DNA from: Agrococcus sp. KRD186
Lineage (GTDB): Bacteria; Actinomycetota; Actinomycetes; Actinomycetales; Microbacteriaceae
Direction of reading: 5' to 3'
DNA length: 64,000 nt
NCBI RefSeq assembly: GCF_017168255.1
Contig: NZ_JABFAP010000001.1
Span: forward strand, 1,005,335 to 1,069,334
Part shown: positions 8,236 through 17,699 of the stretch, one piece after another
How positions within the stretch are numbered: position 1 is the first letter of the stretch
Layout: every line of letters starts with the position of its first letter
Program-made: the position numbers and the translations under genes
Notes under the pieces: generated by a model
The model's database searches: none
What the model was told of the DNA's origin: nothing
Seen by the model: the letters and a program-made list of their open reading frames with translations, nothing else

Positions 8236-9600
8236 TCAGCGTTCGCCGCCCAGGATCTTGCGGATGCGCTCGAGCCGCGCAGCGACGTCGCGCTCGAAGC
8301 CGTGCTGGCCGGCCTCGTAGTAGCGCCGGCCGACGAGCGGGTCGGGCAGGTACTGCTGCGCGGCGACGCCGTGCGGCGCATCGTGCGCGTAGCGGTAGTC
8401 CTTGCCATGGCCGAGCCGCTTCGCACCCGGGTAGTGCGCGTCGCGCAGATGCGTCGGCACCCGGCCGAAGTCGCCGGCGCGCACGTCGGCGATCGCCGCA
8501 TCCATCCCCTTGTAGGAGCGGTTCGACTTCGGCGCGGTCGCCAGGTAGACCGTCGCCTCGGCGAGCGGGATGCGACCCTCGGGCATGCCGATCATCTGCA
8601 CGGCAGTCGCGGCCGCCGTCGCGATCACGAGGCCCTGGGGGTCGGCCATGCCGATGTCCTCGCTCGCGAGCACGATGATGCGGCGGGCGATGAAGCGCGG
8701 ATCCTCCCCCGCCTCGATCATGCGCGCCAAGTAGTGCAGCGAGGCGTCGGGATCGGAGCCGCGCACGGACTTGATGAACGCGGAGATCACGTCGTAGTGC
8801 TCGTCGCCCTGCCGGTCGTAGCGCAGCAGCGCCCGGTCGACCGCGCTCGCGAGGGCCTCCGCGGTCACGGTCGCGGGCGCATCCGTCTCTTCCTCCGGCC
8901 GCTCGGCCTGCTCCGCAGCCTCGAGCGCGTGCGCGCCGGCAGCCTCGAGCGCGTGCGCGCCGGCGGCCTCGAGCGCAGTGAGGGCGCGGCGGGCATCGCC
9001 GGAGGACAGCCGGATGAGCTGGGCCTTCGCTTCCGTCTCGAGTGCGATCCGGGAGCCGAAGCCGCGCGGATCGGCGATGGCGCGGTCGACGAGCTCGGCG
9101 ATGTCGGCATCCTCGAGCGGCTCGAGCGTCAGCAGCAGTGAGCGCGAGAGCAGCGGAGTGATGATGCTGAACGACGGGTTCTCGGTGGTGGCTGCGATGA
9201 GCGTCACCCAGCCCTGCTCGACCCCGGGCAGCAGCGCATCCTGCTGCGCCTTCGTGAAGCGGTGGATCTCGTCGAGGAAGAGCACGGTCGACTGGCCGAA
9301 CAGGTCGCGCTGGTTGAGCGAGTCCTCCATCACCTGCCGCACGTCCTTGACGCCGGCGCTGACGGCGCTCAGCTCGACGAAGCGGCGGTCGGAGGTGTGC
9401 GCGATCGACTGCGCGAGCGTCGTCTTGCCGGTGCCGGGCGGCCCCCAGAGGATGACGCTCTGGCCGCTCGCGCCGTCGCTGGGCGCCGCGAGCCTGCGCA
9501 GCGGCGAGCCGGGACCAAGCAGATGCCGCTGGCCGACGACCTCGTCGAGGCTCGTCGGGCGCATGCGCACCGCGAGCGGCGCTGTCGTCCCCCTGGCCAT
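8236..9600 (-). CDS. rarA: replication-associated recombination protein A (MgsA/RarA)
   Basis: AAA+ ATPase of the clamp-loader type that acts at stalled replication forks. The 454 residues have Walker A GPPGTGKT (53-60), Walker [11 protein letters not shown] (106-115), a sensor region with [10 protein letters not shown] and the C-terminal tetramerisation domain ([23 protein letters not shown]). Residues about 212-250, between the ATPase lid and the C-domain, hold a duplicated LEAAGAHA unit and an acidic stretch not conserved in the family. The start ATG fits [20 protein letters not shown], the usual N-terminus. Confidence 0.96.
   Translation of the reverse strand: MARGTTAPLAVRMRPTSLDEVVGQRHLLGPGSPLRRLAAPSDGASGQSVILWGPPGTGKTTLAQSIAHTSDRRFVELSAVSAGVKDVRQVMEDSLNQRDLFGQSTVLFLDEIHRFTKAQQDALLPGVEQGWVTLIAATTENPSFSIITPLLSRSLLLTLEPLEDADIAELVDRAIADPRGFGSRIALETEAKAQLIRLSSGDARRALTALEAAGAHALEAAGAHALEAAEQAERPEEETDAPATVTAEALASAVDRALLRYDRQGDEHYDVISAFIKSVRGSDPDASLHYLARMIEAGEDPRFIARRIIVLASEDIGMADPQGLVIATAAATAVQMIGMPEGRIPLAEATVYLATAPKSNRSYKGMDAAIADVRAGDFGRVPTHLRDAHYPGAKRLGHGKDYRYAHDAPHGVAAQQYLPDPLVGRRYYEAGQHGFERDVAARLERIRKILGGER
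8919..8966 (-). repeat. 24-bp tandem repeat inside rarA
   Basis: Two 24-bp copies (8919-8942 and 8943-8966), differing at one base, followed by a third partial copy of 10 bp. Each encodes LEAAGAHA on the minus strand. Being a multiple of three, it lengthens the linker without a frameshift. Confidence 0.9.
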
Positions 9601-9666
9601 GCCTCCATGCTAGGCGTGCGCGCTGACGCGCCCAGACGGCTGTCGGCCCGAATGCGGTCGAGCCGG

Positions 9667-9672
9667 TAGCCT
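9667..9672 (+). promoter_or_regulatory. probable -10 box for the cyclophilin gene
   Basis: GGTAGCCTGAACG contains TAGCCT, a TANNNT -10. The same GTAGCCTGAACG string recurs on the minus strand before the methyltransferase gene at 51583. The leader would be about 60 nt. Confidence 0.4.
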
Positions 9673-9737
9673 GAACGCCGGTCGCGCGCCCATTCCGTAT
9701 CCGGCAAGCCAGCGCGGCAGGCAGACGAGGAGACCCC

Positions 9738-10508
9738 GTGGTCACGAAGCAGGAGCAGGAGCGGCGCGTCCGCGACTATCGCGCACGGCAGACCGTGAAC
9801 GATCGCAGACAGCGCCGCCAGACGCGCGATTCGGTGATCGGTGGCGTGCTCGCCGCTGTGGTGCTGTTCGGCGGCATCGGACTGCTCTCGCTCGTGCAGC
9901 CGCCGGCCGCCCCTGAGGAGACGGCTCCGCCCGCCGCCAGCGAGCCCGCGGCCAGCGAGCCCGCAGCCCCCGAGTCGGAGGTGCCGGACGCCTCGCTCGC
10001 CGAGGATCGCACCTGGACGGGCACGATGACGCTCAACGGCATCGACCTCGGTGTCGAGCTCGACGCCGCGCTCGCACCGCAGGCGGTGTCGTCGGTGCTC
10101 TTCGACACGCAGCGCGACTACTACGACGGCAAGACGTGCCACCGCCTGACGACCAGCGAGGGCTTCAGCGTGCTGCAGTGCGGCTCGGTCGACGGCCAGG
10201 GCTCCGGCGACCCGTCGTTCATGTACGGCCCGATCGAGAACGCACCGGCGGACGACGTCTACGTCGAGGGCACGATCGCCATGGCCCGTCAGGGCGGCAA
10301 CGCCGACTCGAACGGCCACCAGTTCTTCATCGTCTACGGCGATACCACCATCCCCGCCGACGCCGCCGGCGGCTACACCGTCATCGGCCAGGTCACCTCC
10401 GGCCTCGATCAGCTGCAGGAGCAGGTGATCGCCAACGGCACCGTCGACGACCAGCCCGACGGAGCGCCCGCTGAGCCGGTCACGATCGACGACTTCGTCC
10501 TGCAGTAG
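9738..10508 (+). CDS. membrane-anchored peptidyl-prolyl cis-trans isomerase, cyclophilin type
   Basis: Catalyses proline isomerisation, probably on proteins outside the membrane. The 256 residues comprise a charged cytosolic tail (1-33), one membrane helix (about 34-54), an Ala/Pro/Glu-rich linker with repeated ASEP (56-84), then the cyclophilin domain. Family landmarks are CHRL (Arg of the active site), FSVLQCG, GTIAMARQ and NGHQFFIVYG. The GTG start has a GAGGAG site 6 nt upstream. It lies divergent to rarA and just before the DUF349 gene, a standard actinobacterial neighbourhood. Confidence 0.92.
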   Translation: MVTKQEQERRVRDYRARQTVNDRRQRRQTRDSVIGGVLAAVVLFGGIGLLSLVQPPAAPEETAPPAASEPAASEPAAPESEVPDASLAEDRTWTGTMTLNGIDLGVELDAALAPQAVSSVLFDTQRDYYDGKTCHRLTTSEGFSVLQCGSVDGQGSGDPSFMYGPIENAPADDVYVEGTIAMARQGGNADSNGHQFFIVYGDTTIPADAAGGYTVIGQVTSGLDQLQEQVIANGTVDDQPDGAPAEPVTIDDFVLQ

Positions 10509-10525
10509 CCGAGCGCCCACCGCGC

Positions 10526-10531
10526 TAGGCT
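10526..10531 (+). promoter_or_regulatory. probable -10 box for the DUF349 gene
   Basis: GCGCTAGGCTCG contains TAGGCT. It starts 17 nt after the cyclophilin stop, giving a leader of about 29 nt that carries an ACGAGAGA ribosome site. Confidence 0.4.
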
Positions 10532-10566
10532 CGTCCTGCCCGTTCCCTCGTACGAGAGACTCCGTC

Positions 10567-12282
10567 ATGCCCGAGCCCATCCAGCCCACCGACGCCGACG
10601 CCCAGCAGCAGCCTGCTGAGGAGGTCGCGCCCGAGACCACCGAGACCAGCGCCGACGCTGCCGCGGCGGTCGCTGAGCCGAGCGCGGAGGCAGTGCCCGA
10701 CACGGCGCAGGCCGTCACCGATGCCCCGGTCGCCGAGGAGGAGGCACTCGCTGCCGACACCGCCGCGCCCGCGCAGCCCGCAGCACCTGCCGCCGAGCCT
10801 GCGGCACATGCCGCCGAGCCTGAGGCTCCTGTCGCCGAGCCTGAGGCTCCTGTCGCCGAGCCTGAGGCTCCTGTCGCGAAGCCCGCGGCACCTGCCGCCG
10901 AGCCTCAGGCGCCGACCGCGAAGCCTGCGGCGCCTGCCGCCCCTGAGGCGTCTGCAGCGCCCGCTGACCAGGCAGAGGCACCTGCGGCAGAGGCCGCTGC
11001 GCCGGTCGAGACCGAGACTCCCGCACCCGCGCAGGCCGAGGGGCCGAGCATGGGCGAGCCCGTCATCGAGCGCGGCCTGGGCCGCGTCGACGCCGCCGGC
11101 ACGGTCGCGGTCAAGGACGGCGACGCCTGGCGCGTGGTGGGGCAGTTCCCCGACGCGACGCCCGAGGAGGCGCTCGCCTACTTCGAGCGCAAGTTCGCCG
11201 AGCTCGAGGGCCAGGTGCGCCTGCTCGAGCAGCGCATCCGCGGCGGCGCGAACGCCAAGGACGTCGCGAAGGCCGCGTCGCACCTGCACGACGCCGTCGT
11301 GGGCGCCAGCGCCGTCGGCGACACCGCCTCGCTGCTCACGCGCCTCGATGCGCTGCGCGGCGAGCTCGGTCAGCTCGAGGCCGAGCAGCAGGCGGCCAGC
11401 AAGGCCGAGCTCGACGCGTCGATCGCCGAGCGCGCGCGCGTCGTCGAGTCGATCGAGCAGCTGGCGGCCGGTGACCTCGCCGACGTGCAGTGGAAGCAGA
11501 TGATGCAGCAGGTCGATCTGCTCTTCGCCGACTGGCAGCGCCTGCAGAAGGACGGCCCACGCGTGCCGAAGGGTCAGGCCGACGCGCTCTGGAAGCGCTT
11601 CCGCGATGCCCGCAGCACGCTCGAGACCGCTCGCCGCAAGTTCTTCGCCGAGCTCGACGCCTCCCACAAGGACGTCCGCGCGCGCAAGCAAGCACTCGTC
11701 GAGCAGGCGCAGGCGCTCGCGCCGAAGGGCGCCGACGGCATCCCCGCCTACCGTGCGCTGCTCGACCAGTGGAAGGCCGCTGGCCGCGCGGGCCGCAAGA
11801 TCGACGACGCGCTGTGGGCGCAGTTCAAGGAGGCCGGCGACGTCCTCTTCGAGGCGAAGTCCGAGCAGGTCGCCGTCGACAACGAGGAGTACACGGCCAA
11901 CCTGGTCGCGAAGCGCGAGCTGCTCGACCAGGCCGCGCCGATCCTCGAGCTGAAGGACCGCGCCGCCGCCCGCGACGCGCTCATCAGCATCCAGCAGCGC
12001 TGGGACGAGATCGGCCGCGTGCCCCGCGAGGCGCTGCGCGAGGTCGAGGACCGCATGCGCAAGATCGAGACGCACGTGCGCGAGCTCGACGAGCAGCACT
12101 GGAAGAGCCACAACCCCGAGCGGAAGGCGCGTTCGGAGGGCCTCGCCGGGCAGCTCGAGGACGCCATCGAGAAGCTCGAGGGCGAGCTGGCCGCAGCGAA
12201 GGACGCGAAGCGCAAGGCCGAGATCGAGGCTGAGCTCGAGACCAAGCGGTCCTGGCTTCAGGTGGTCGCCGCCGCCGGCTGA
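10567..12282 (+). CDS. DUF349 domain protein with long Ala/Pro/Glu-rich N-terminus
   Basis: A 571-residue protein of unknown molecular function. Residues 1-160 are low complexity, rich in Ala, Pro and Glu, with repeated EPEAPVA units. The rest is mostly helical and holds several DUF349 repeats, recognisable by W-x-x-a/i-G with following basic helices (for example QWKAAGRAGRKIDDALWAQF and QRWDEIGRVPREA). The C-terminus is a coiled coil (LEDAIEKLEGELAAAKDAK). It ends in a strong hairpin. DUF349 genes commonly neighbour relA and a cyclophilin gene in actinobacteria, as here. Confidence 0.9.
   Translation: MPEPIQPTDADAQQQPAEEVAPETTETSADAAAAVAEPSAEAVPDTAQAVTDAPVAEEEALAADTAAPAQPAAPAAEPAAHAAEPEAPVAEPEAPVAEPEAPVAKPAAPAAEPQAPTAKPAAPAAPEASAAPADQAEAPAAEAAAPVETETPAPAQAEGPSMGEPVIERGLGRVDAAGTVAVKDGDAWRVVGQFPDATPEEALAYFERKFAELEGQVRLLEQRIRGGANAKDVAKAASHLHDAVVGASAVGDTASLLTRLDALRGELGQLEAEQQAASKAELDASIAERARVVESIEQLAAGDLADVQWKQMMQQVDLLFADWQRLQKDGPRVPKGQADALWKRFRDARSTLETARRKFFAELDASHKDVRARKQALVEQAQALAPKGADGIPAYRALLDQWKAAGRAGRKIDDALWAQFKEAGDVLFEAKSEQVAVDNEEYTANLVAKRELLDQAAPILELKDRAAARDALISIQQRWDEIGRVPREALREVEDRMRKIETHVRELDEQHWKSHNPERKARSEGLAGQLEDAIEKLEGELAAAKDAKRKAEIEAELETKRSWLQVVAAAG
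10813..10875 (+). repeat. three perfect 21-bp tandem repeats in the DUF349 gene
   Basis: Copies at 10813-10833, 10834-10854 and 10855-10875 are identical and encode AEPEAPV each time; degenerate copies flank them. The identical DNA suggests recent slippage or recombination in the disordered N-terminus. Confidence 0.93.
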
Positions 12283-12297
12283 GTCAAGCGCGTCGAG

Positions 12298-12321
12298 CGG
12301 CCGGTCCTTCGGGGCCGGCCG
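12298..12321 (+). terminator. hairpin terminator after the DUF349 gene
   Basis: CGGCCGGTCC / GGGCCGGCCG with a TTCG tetraloop, a 10-bp stem with one G-T pair, 15 nt past the stop. It lies between convergent DUF349 and relA genes and could serve both. The T-tract is poor. Confidence 0.65.
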
Positions 12322-12363
12322 TTCCGCGTCTCGGGCGGATGCGGTGCCCGGCCGGGTGCAGCG

Positions 12364-14595
12364 TCAGCCGGTCGTGATGCGGTAGACGTCGTAGACGCCG
12401 TCGATGCGGCGCACGGCGTTCAGCACGTTCTCGAGGTGCGTCACATCGCCCATCTCGAACGCGAAGCGGCTGATCGCGAGGCGGTCGGTGCCGGTGTGCA
12501 CGCTCGCCGAGAGGATGTTGACGTGGTGCTCGCTGAGCGCCCGAGTGATGTCGCTCAGGAGCGCCGAGCGGTCGAGCGCCTCGACCTGGATGTTGACCAG
12601 GAACAATCCCTTCGACACCGCCGCCCACTCGACCTCGATCATGCGCTCGGGCTCCGCGAGCAGGCCCTGCACGTTCGGGCAGCTGCGCTGGTGCACGCTG
12701 ACGCCCTGTCCGCGGGTGACGAACCCGACGATGTCATCGCCCGGCACGGGTGCGCAGCACTTGGAGAGCTTGACGAGGATGTCGTCGGCGCCGCGCACGA
12801 GCACGCCTGAGCCGCTCGAGGAGGGCCGCGCGGCTCTGGTGCTCGGCAGGACGGGCGCCGGGTCGTCGTCGGCGGTGCCCTCCTCGGCGCGGATGAAGGC
12901 GACCACCTTCTCGAGCACCGACTGCGTCGAGACGTGGCCCTCCCCGACCGCCGCGTAGAGGCCGGCGACATCGTCGTGCTTGAGCTGCGCCGCGACCTGC
13001 GCGAAGGCATCCCGCCCCATGAGCTTCTGCATCGGCAGGTCGTGGCGGCGCATCGCCTTCGCGATAGCCTCCTTCCCCACCTCGACGGCCTCGTCGCGGC
13101 GCTCGCGCTGGAACCACTGCCGGATCTTGCTGCGCGCACGGGGCGAGGTGACGAATCCCTGCCAGTCCTGGCTCGGCCCGGCGTCTGGGTTCTTCGAGGT
13201 GAGCACCTCGACGACGTCGCCGGTGGTGAGCTTCGTGTCGAGCGGCACGAGCCTGCCGTTGACCTTGCCGCCCATCGTGCGGTGGCCGACCTCGGTGTGC
13301 ACCGCATAGGCGAAGTCGACCGGGGTCGCGCCGGCCGGCAGCCCGATGACCTTGCCCTTGGGCGTGAAGACGTAGAGCTCCTTGGCGCCGATCTCGAAGC
13401 GCAGCGAGTCGAGGAACTCACCCGGATCGGTGGTCTCCTCCTGCCAGTCGTTGATGTGCTGCAGCCACGCCATGTCGGTGGACGACATCTCGCCGCCGCC
13501 GCCCTGCTTGTACTTCCAGTGCGCCGCCACGCCGTACTCGGCGCGGCGGTGCATCTCCTCGGTGCGGATCTGGATCTCCACGTGGTGCCCTCGCGGGCCG
13601 ATGACGGTGGTGTGGAGCGACTGGTAGAGGTTGAACTTCGGCGTCGCGATGTAGTCCTTCAGGCGGCCCGGCATCGGCTGCCAGCGGGCGTGGATCGAGC
13701 CCAGCACCGCGTAGCAGTCGCGCACCGAGGGCACGATGACGCGCACGCCCACGAGGTCGTAGATGTCGCCGAAGTCGTGCCCGCGCACCTGCATCTTCGT
13801 GTAGATCGAGTAGTACTGCTTCGGTCGCCCGGCGATGCGGCCACGGATCTTCGCTGCCCGCATGTCGTCGCTGAGCCCCGCGACGACCTCGTCGAGGTAG
13901 CGCTCCCGCTCGGGGGCTCGGGCATCCACCAGGTTCTTGATCTCGAGGTACACCTTCGGCTGCAGCACCGCGAACGAGAGGTCCTCGAGCTCGACCTTGA
14001 TGGTCTGGATGCCGAGCCGGTGCGCCAGCGGCGCGTAGATCTCGATCGTCTCGCGCGCCTTCCGCTGGGCAGACTCGTCGGAGACGAAGCCCCAGGTGCG
14101 GGCGTTGTGCAGCCGGTCGGCGAGCTTGATGACGAGCACACGGATGTCCTTGGACATCGCGACGACCATCTTGCGCACCGTCTCGGCCTGCGCGCTCTGC
14201 CCATACTTGAGCTTGTCGAGCTTCGTGACGCCGTCGACGAGCATGGCGATCTCGTCGCCGAAGTCCGCCCGGCACTGCTCGAGCGTGTAGGTGGTGTCCT
14301 CCACCGTGTCGTGCAGCAGCGCCGCCGCCACGGTGATCGCGCCGATGCCCAGATCCGCGAGGATCTGCGCGACCGCCACCGGGTGCGTGATGTACGGCTC
14401 GCCCGACTTGCGATACTGCCCGCGGTGCGCCTCCTCGGCGACGATGTAGGCGCGCTGGATGAGGCCCGTGTCGGCCTTGGGGTGCTGCGACTTGACGGCC
14501 CGGATCAGCTCATCGACCGCGCCGGCGCGGTGCGAGCGCGAGAAGAGGAACGGCAGAAGCGTGCGGAAGCCGCCGGTGGCCTGCACATCGCTCAT
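12364..14595 (-). CDS. relA: bifunctional (p)ppGpp synthetase/hydrolase
   Basis: Long RelA/SpoT homologue of the Rel type, which makes and degrades the stringent-response alarmone. The 743 residues contain the HD hydrolase domain with intact H57, H95-D96 and E99-D100 (ALLHDTVED), the synthetase domain (RGRIAGRPKQYYSIYTKM, DLVGVRVIV), TGS (ELYVFTPKGKVIGLPAGATPVDFAYAVHT), the CC/ZFD cysteines (KLSKCCAPVPGDDIVGF) and a C-terminal ACT domain. Both catalytic centres look intact. The ATG has a GAGGGA site. secF lies immediately upstream; no apt gene is between them. Confidence 0.97.
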   Translation of the reverse strand: MSDVQATGGFRTLLPFLFSRSHRAGAVDELIRAVKSQHPKADTGLIQRAYIVAEEAHRGQYRKSGEPYITHPVAVAQILADLGIGAITVAAALLHDTVEDTTYTLEQCRADFGDEIAMLVDGVTKLDKLKYGQSAQAETVRKMVVAMSKDIRVLVIKLADRLHNARTWGFVSDESAQRKARETIEIYAPLAHRLGIQTIKVELEDLSFAVLQPKVYLEIKNLVDARAPERERYLDEVVAGLSDDMRAAKIRGRIAGRPKQYYSIYTKMQVRGHDFGDIYDLVGVRVIVPSVRDCYAVLGSIHARWQPMPGRLKDYIATPKFNLYQSLHTTVIGPRGHHVEIQIRTEEMHRRAEYGVAAHWKYKQGGGGEMSSTDMAWLQHINDWQEETTDPGEFLDSLRFEIGAKELYVFTPKGKVIGLPAGATPVDFAYAVHTEVGHRTMGGKVNGRLVPLDTKLTTGDVVEVLTSKNPDAGPSQDWQGFVTSPRARSKIRQWFQRERRDEAVEVGKEAIAKAMRRHDLPMQKLMGRDAFAQVAAQLKHDDVAGLYAAVGEGHVSTQSVLEKVVAFIRAEEGTADDDPAPVLPSTRAARPSSSGSGVLVRGADDILVKLSKCCAPVPGDDIVGFVTRGQGVSVHQRSCPNVQGLLAEPERMIEVEWAAVSKGLFLVNIQVEALDRSALLSDITRALSEHHVNILSASVHTGTDRLAISRFAFEMGDVTHLENVLNAVRRIDGVYDVYRITTG

Positions 14596-14616
14596 GTCGT
14601 CCCTCTTCTCGTGGGC

Positions 14617-15588
14617 TCAGACCACTGCCCCCTGGTCGCGCATGACCTTGACTTGCGCATCGCCGATGGTGTCGTTCTGCCTGAGTTGAGCATAGACAGG
14701 CGCCGCGACGAAGATCGACGACCAGGTGCCGACGATCGTGCCGATGAACAGCGCGAGCGCGATGTCGCGCAGCGTGCCGGCGCCCAGCAGCAGGGCGCCG
14801 ATGAACAGGATCGACGCGATCGGCAGGGTTGCGACGATCGAGGTGTTGATCGATCGGACGAGTGTCTGGTTGACCGCCAGGTTGATCTGGCCGAGCATGG
14901 TGCCGCTGGTGCCGGGCGCGGTGTTCTCGCGCACCTTGTCGAACACGACCACGGTGTCGTACAGCGAGTAGCCGAGGATGGTCAGGAAGCCGATCACCGC
15001 CGCGGGTGTCACCTCGAAGCCGATGATGCCGTAGACGCCTGCCGTGACCAGCAGGTCGAAGGCAAGCGACGCGAGCGCGGCGAGCGCCATCTTCCAGGTG
15101 CGGAAGTACACCGCGAGCACGATCGAGACGAGCACGAGGAAGACGACGAGCGCGAGCAGCGCCTGCCGCGAGACGTCCTGGCCCCATGAGGGTCCGATGT
15201 ACGAGAACGCGACGTCGCCGGTCTCGACCCCGTACGCATCGGCGAGCGAGGCGCGGATCTCGGCCGCCTGCTCTTCGGAGACAGCGTCGGTCTGCACGCG
15301 AACGGTGTCCTGCCCGAGCGTCGCCGCCCGGGCTTCGGAGTCGGGCACGATCGACTCGACGGCCTCCGTCGCCGGTTCGATGGACGCCGACTCGAGGCCG
15401 GAGACACGGAACTCGCTGCCACCGGTGAACTCGATCCCGAAGGTGAATCCGCCGCGCACGACGGTGCCCAGTGCCAGCACGATGAGGATGATGGCCGTGA
15501 CCATGAACCACAGCTTGCGCTTGGGTACGACCGGGATCGAGCGCTCGCCGGTGTAGAGCTCGTTGCCGATGGTGGTGAGCGATGCCAT
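14617..15588 (-). CDS. secF: protein translocase subunit SecF
   Basis: Integral membrane partner of SecD that uses proton motive force to drive late stages of Sec export. The 323 residues start MASLTTIGNELYTGE, then TM1 (about 27-46), a short periplasmic-side domain with FTFGIEFTGGSEFRV, and five further helices. The D1-D6 Sec motifs include the FVAxPVY-like end. Its ATG shares one base with the secD stop (TGATG). Longer readings of this frame begin in secD and are not real. Confidence 0.96.
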   Translation of the reverse strand: MASLTTIGNELYTGERSIPVVPKRKLWFMVTAIILIVLALGTVVRGGFTFGIEFTGGSEFRVSGLESASIEPATEAVESIVPDSEARAATLGQDTVRVQTDAVSEEQAAEIRASLADAYGVETGDVAFSYIGPSWGQDVSRQALLALVVFLVLVSIVLAVYFRTWKMALAALASLAFDLLVTAGVYGIIGFEVTPAAVIGFLTILGYSLYDTVVVFDKVRENTAPGTSGTMLGQINLAVNQTLVRSINTSIVATLPIASILFIGALLLGAGTLRDIALALFIGTIVGTWSSIFVAAPVYAQLRQNDTIGDAQVKVMRDQGAVV

Positions 15589-17255
15589 CAGGACTCCTTG
15601 CCCGTCGTCGCGGCGTGCGCCTTGCGCTCCGCGATGGTCTGGCGCCGCTGCGCCTCGTTGGCCGACTTGGCTCCCTTGCCGGCGAGCACCGGCTCCCGGA
15701 ACCTCGCGCGGCCGAGGTAGACCGCGCCCAGCGCCTTCGGGTCGAGCCCCGACAGCGGGTGCCCGTTCGAGAAGAACCTCGTGCGTGCGAGCAGGCGGAG
15801 GAGCGGATGCGTGAACAGGGCGACGACGACGATGTCGATGAACGTCGTGATGCCGAGCGTGTAGGCGAAGCCGCGCACGTTGCCCACCGAGAGCAGGAAC
15901 AGGATCACGGCCGAGAGGAAGCTCACCGCGTCGGAGACCAGGATGGTGCGGAAGGCCCGCTTCCAGCCGGTCTCGAGCGCCGAAGTGAGGTGCTTGCCCT
16001 CGCGCAGCTCGTCGCGGATGCGCTCGAAGTAGACGATGAACGAGTCGGCGGTGATGCCGATCGCGATCACCAGGCCCGCGATCCCCGCGAGCGAGAGGCG
16101 GTAGCCCTCCGTGCTCGAGAGGAAGGTCACCACGAGGTAGGTCAGCACTCCGGCGACGGCGAGCGAGAGCACCACAACGACGCCGAGCGCGCGGTACTGG
16201 AATACCGAGTAGGCGACGACCAACAGCAGACCGATGAGTCCGGCGATCAGGCCGGCCTGCAGCTGGTTCGCACCCAGGGTGGGAGAGATCGTCTCGTTCG
16301 ACTGCACCTGGAAGCTCACGGGCAGCGCGCCGAAGCGCAGCTGGTCGGCGAGGCTCTGCGCGCCCTCCTGCGAGAAGCCGCCGGTGATCTGCGCGTTGCC
16401 GTCGGTGATGATGGCGTTCGAGGTGATCGGCATCAGCACTGCGGCGTCGAGCACGACCGCGAACTGGTTCGTGGGCTCCGGCAGGCCGGTGATGGCGCGC
16501 GTGACGGCCTCGAAGTTCTCGGGGCCCTCGCCGTCGAGCTCGAGGTTGACGCCCCAGCCGCCGGTCGCCTGGCCCTGCGAGTTGGTCGCGGCGGAGACCG
16601 AGGCGTCCGCGATGCTCGAGCCGTCGACCGCGACCGGTCCGAGGATGAAGCGGGCGGTGCCGTCGCTGGAGCAGGTGATGAGCGGCTGGTCGGGGTCGGC
16701 GACCTCCGTCGGGTCGACATCCGAGCACATGAACGCCGCGAACTCGGACTGCAGGGCCGGCGTGATCCACGCCTGGTCCCAGGCGTTCTCGGGCTCTGCC
16801 GTCGGCTCTGCCGCCGGGTCGGTCTCCACCGGCGCGGGCGTCGAACCGGGCGCGTTCGCTTGCGCGGAGGCGAGCACCGGGCGGAACTCCATCTTGGCGC
16901 TCGCCTGGATCCGCTGCATGGTCTGGGCGTCGGGCTCGCCCGGCAGTGCCACGACGATGTTGCGACCACCCTGCGTGGTGATCTCGGTCTCCGAGATGCC
17001 GGAGGCGTCGACGCGCTGGCGGATGATCGCGACCGCCTGCTCGAGCTGCTCCTGCGAGATCGAGGCGCCCTCTGCGAGCCGCGGCTCGAGCACGATCTGC
17101 GTGCCGCCCTCGAGGTCGAGCGCGAGCTGGGGCGTCCACGCCGCCGAGCCGTCCTGGTCGAACGTCACGGCAGCGAAGTTGGCGCCGAACAGCCCGACGA
17201 TCAGGACGCCGAGCCAGATGAGGGCGCGTGCGCCCCTGGTCCTAGCCTTCGCCAC
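15588..17255 (-). CDS. secD: protein translocase subunit SecD
   Basis: Larger subunit of the SecDF export motor. The 555 residues have one N-terminal helix (about 11-28), a long extracellular region with LALDLEGGTQIVLEP, then five C-terminal helices with the conserved GIAGLVIAIGITADSFIVYFERI segment that includes the proton-path Asp/Arg region. A Pro/Ala/Glu-rich insertion (about 105-125) varies between actinobacteria. The start is GTG, 3 nt after the yajC stop. Order yajC-secD-secF is standard. Confidence 0.97.
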   Translation of the reverse strand: MAKARTRGARALIWLGVLIVGLFGANFAAVTFDQDGSAAWTPQLALDLEGGTQIVLEPRLAEGASISQEQLEQAVAIIRQRVDASGISETEITTQGGRNIVVALPGEPDAQTMQRIQASAKMEFRPVLASAQANAPGSTPAPVETDPAAEPTAEPENAWDQAWITPALQSEFAAFMCSDVDPTEVADPDQPLITCSSDGTARFILGPVAVDGSSIADASVSAATNSQGQATGGWGVNLELDGEGPENFEAVTRAITGLPEPTNQFAVVLDAAVLMPITSNAIITDGNAQITGGFSQEGAQSLADQLRFGALPVSFQVQSNETISPTLGANQLQAGLIAGLIGLLLVVAYSVFQYRALGVVVVLSLAVAGVLTYLVVTFLSSTEGYRLSLAGIAGLVIAIGITADSFIVYFERIRDELREGKHLTSALETGWKRAFRTILVSDAVSFLSAVILFLLSVGNVRGFAYTLGITTFIDIVVVALFTHPLLRLLARTRFFSNGHPLSGLDPKALGAVYLGRARFREPVLAGKGAKSANEAQRRQTIAERKAHAATTGKES

Positions 17256-17258
17256 GGG

Positions 17259-17636
17259 TCAGGCGCGGTCGCGAGGGTCTGCGTCGCCTGCGTCGTCCGC
17301 GCGATCCTCGACGACCTCGGCCTCTTCAGCGTGGTCCTCGACCACGCGGGCCAGCGTCTGGCGGTGCACGCGCACGATGGTGCCGGGCGCGATCTCGACG
17401 AGCGCCTCGTTGCGCTCCTCATCGATCTCGCGCAGCTCGCCGAAGAGGCCGAAGTTCAGCATCACTTCAGAGCCGGGGACCATCTTGTCCTGCAGCTCCG
17501 CGGCCTGCGCCTTGCGCTTCTTGTTGCTGCGGAACATGAAGAAGATCATCGCCGCGAGCACGACCAGCATGATGATCGTCAGCGGGTCGAACGTGAACCC
17601 TTGCTGGGCGGGTGCGGCGGTCTGCAGGAACAGCAT
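17259..17636 (-). CDS. yajC: preprotein translocase subunit YajC
   Basis: Small accessory subunit of the SecDF complex. The 125 residues have one membrane helix at about 18-36 (PLTIIMLVVLAAMIFFMFR), a basic patch (NKKRKAQ) and the YajC core with VPGSEVMLNFGLFGELREID. The acidic C-terminal tail is unconserved. It sits between ruvB and secD. Confidence 0.94.
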   Translation of the reverse strand: MLFLQTAAPAQQGFTFDPLTIIMLVVLAAMIFFMFRSNKKRKAQAAELQDKMVPGSEVMLNFGLFGELREIDEERNEALVEIAPGTIVRVHRQTLARVVEDHAEEAEVVEDRADDAGDADPRDRA

Positions 17637-17699
17637 CGTAGGGAAGAGCCTCTCAGGGGTGATTCGTCGAGCGCAGCTGCGGGCACGACCAAGCGACCA

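Noticed and set aside
14596-14616. Missing apt between secF and relA
   Set aside because: apt is often here in actinobacteria, but I cannot say whether the family has lost it or moved it; not strong enough as a finding.
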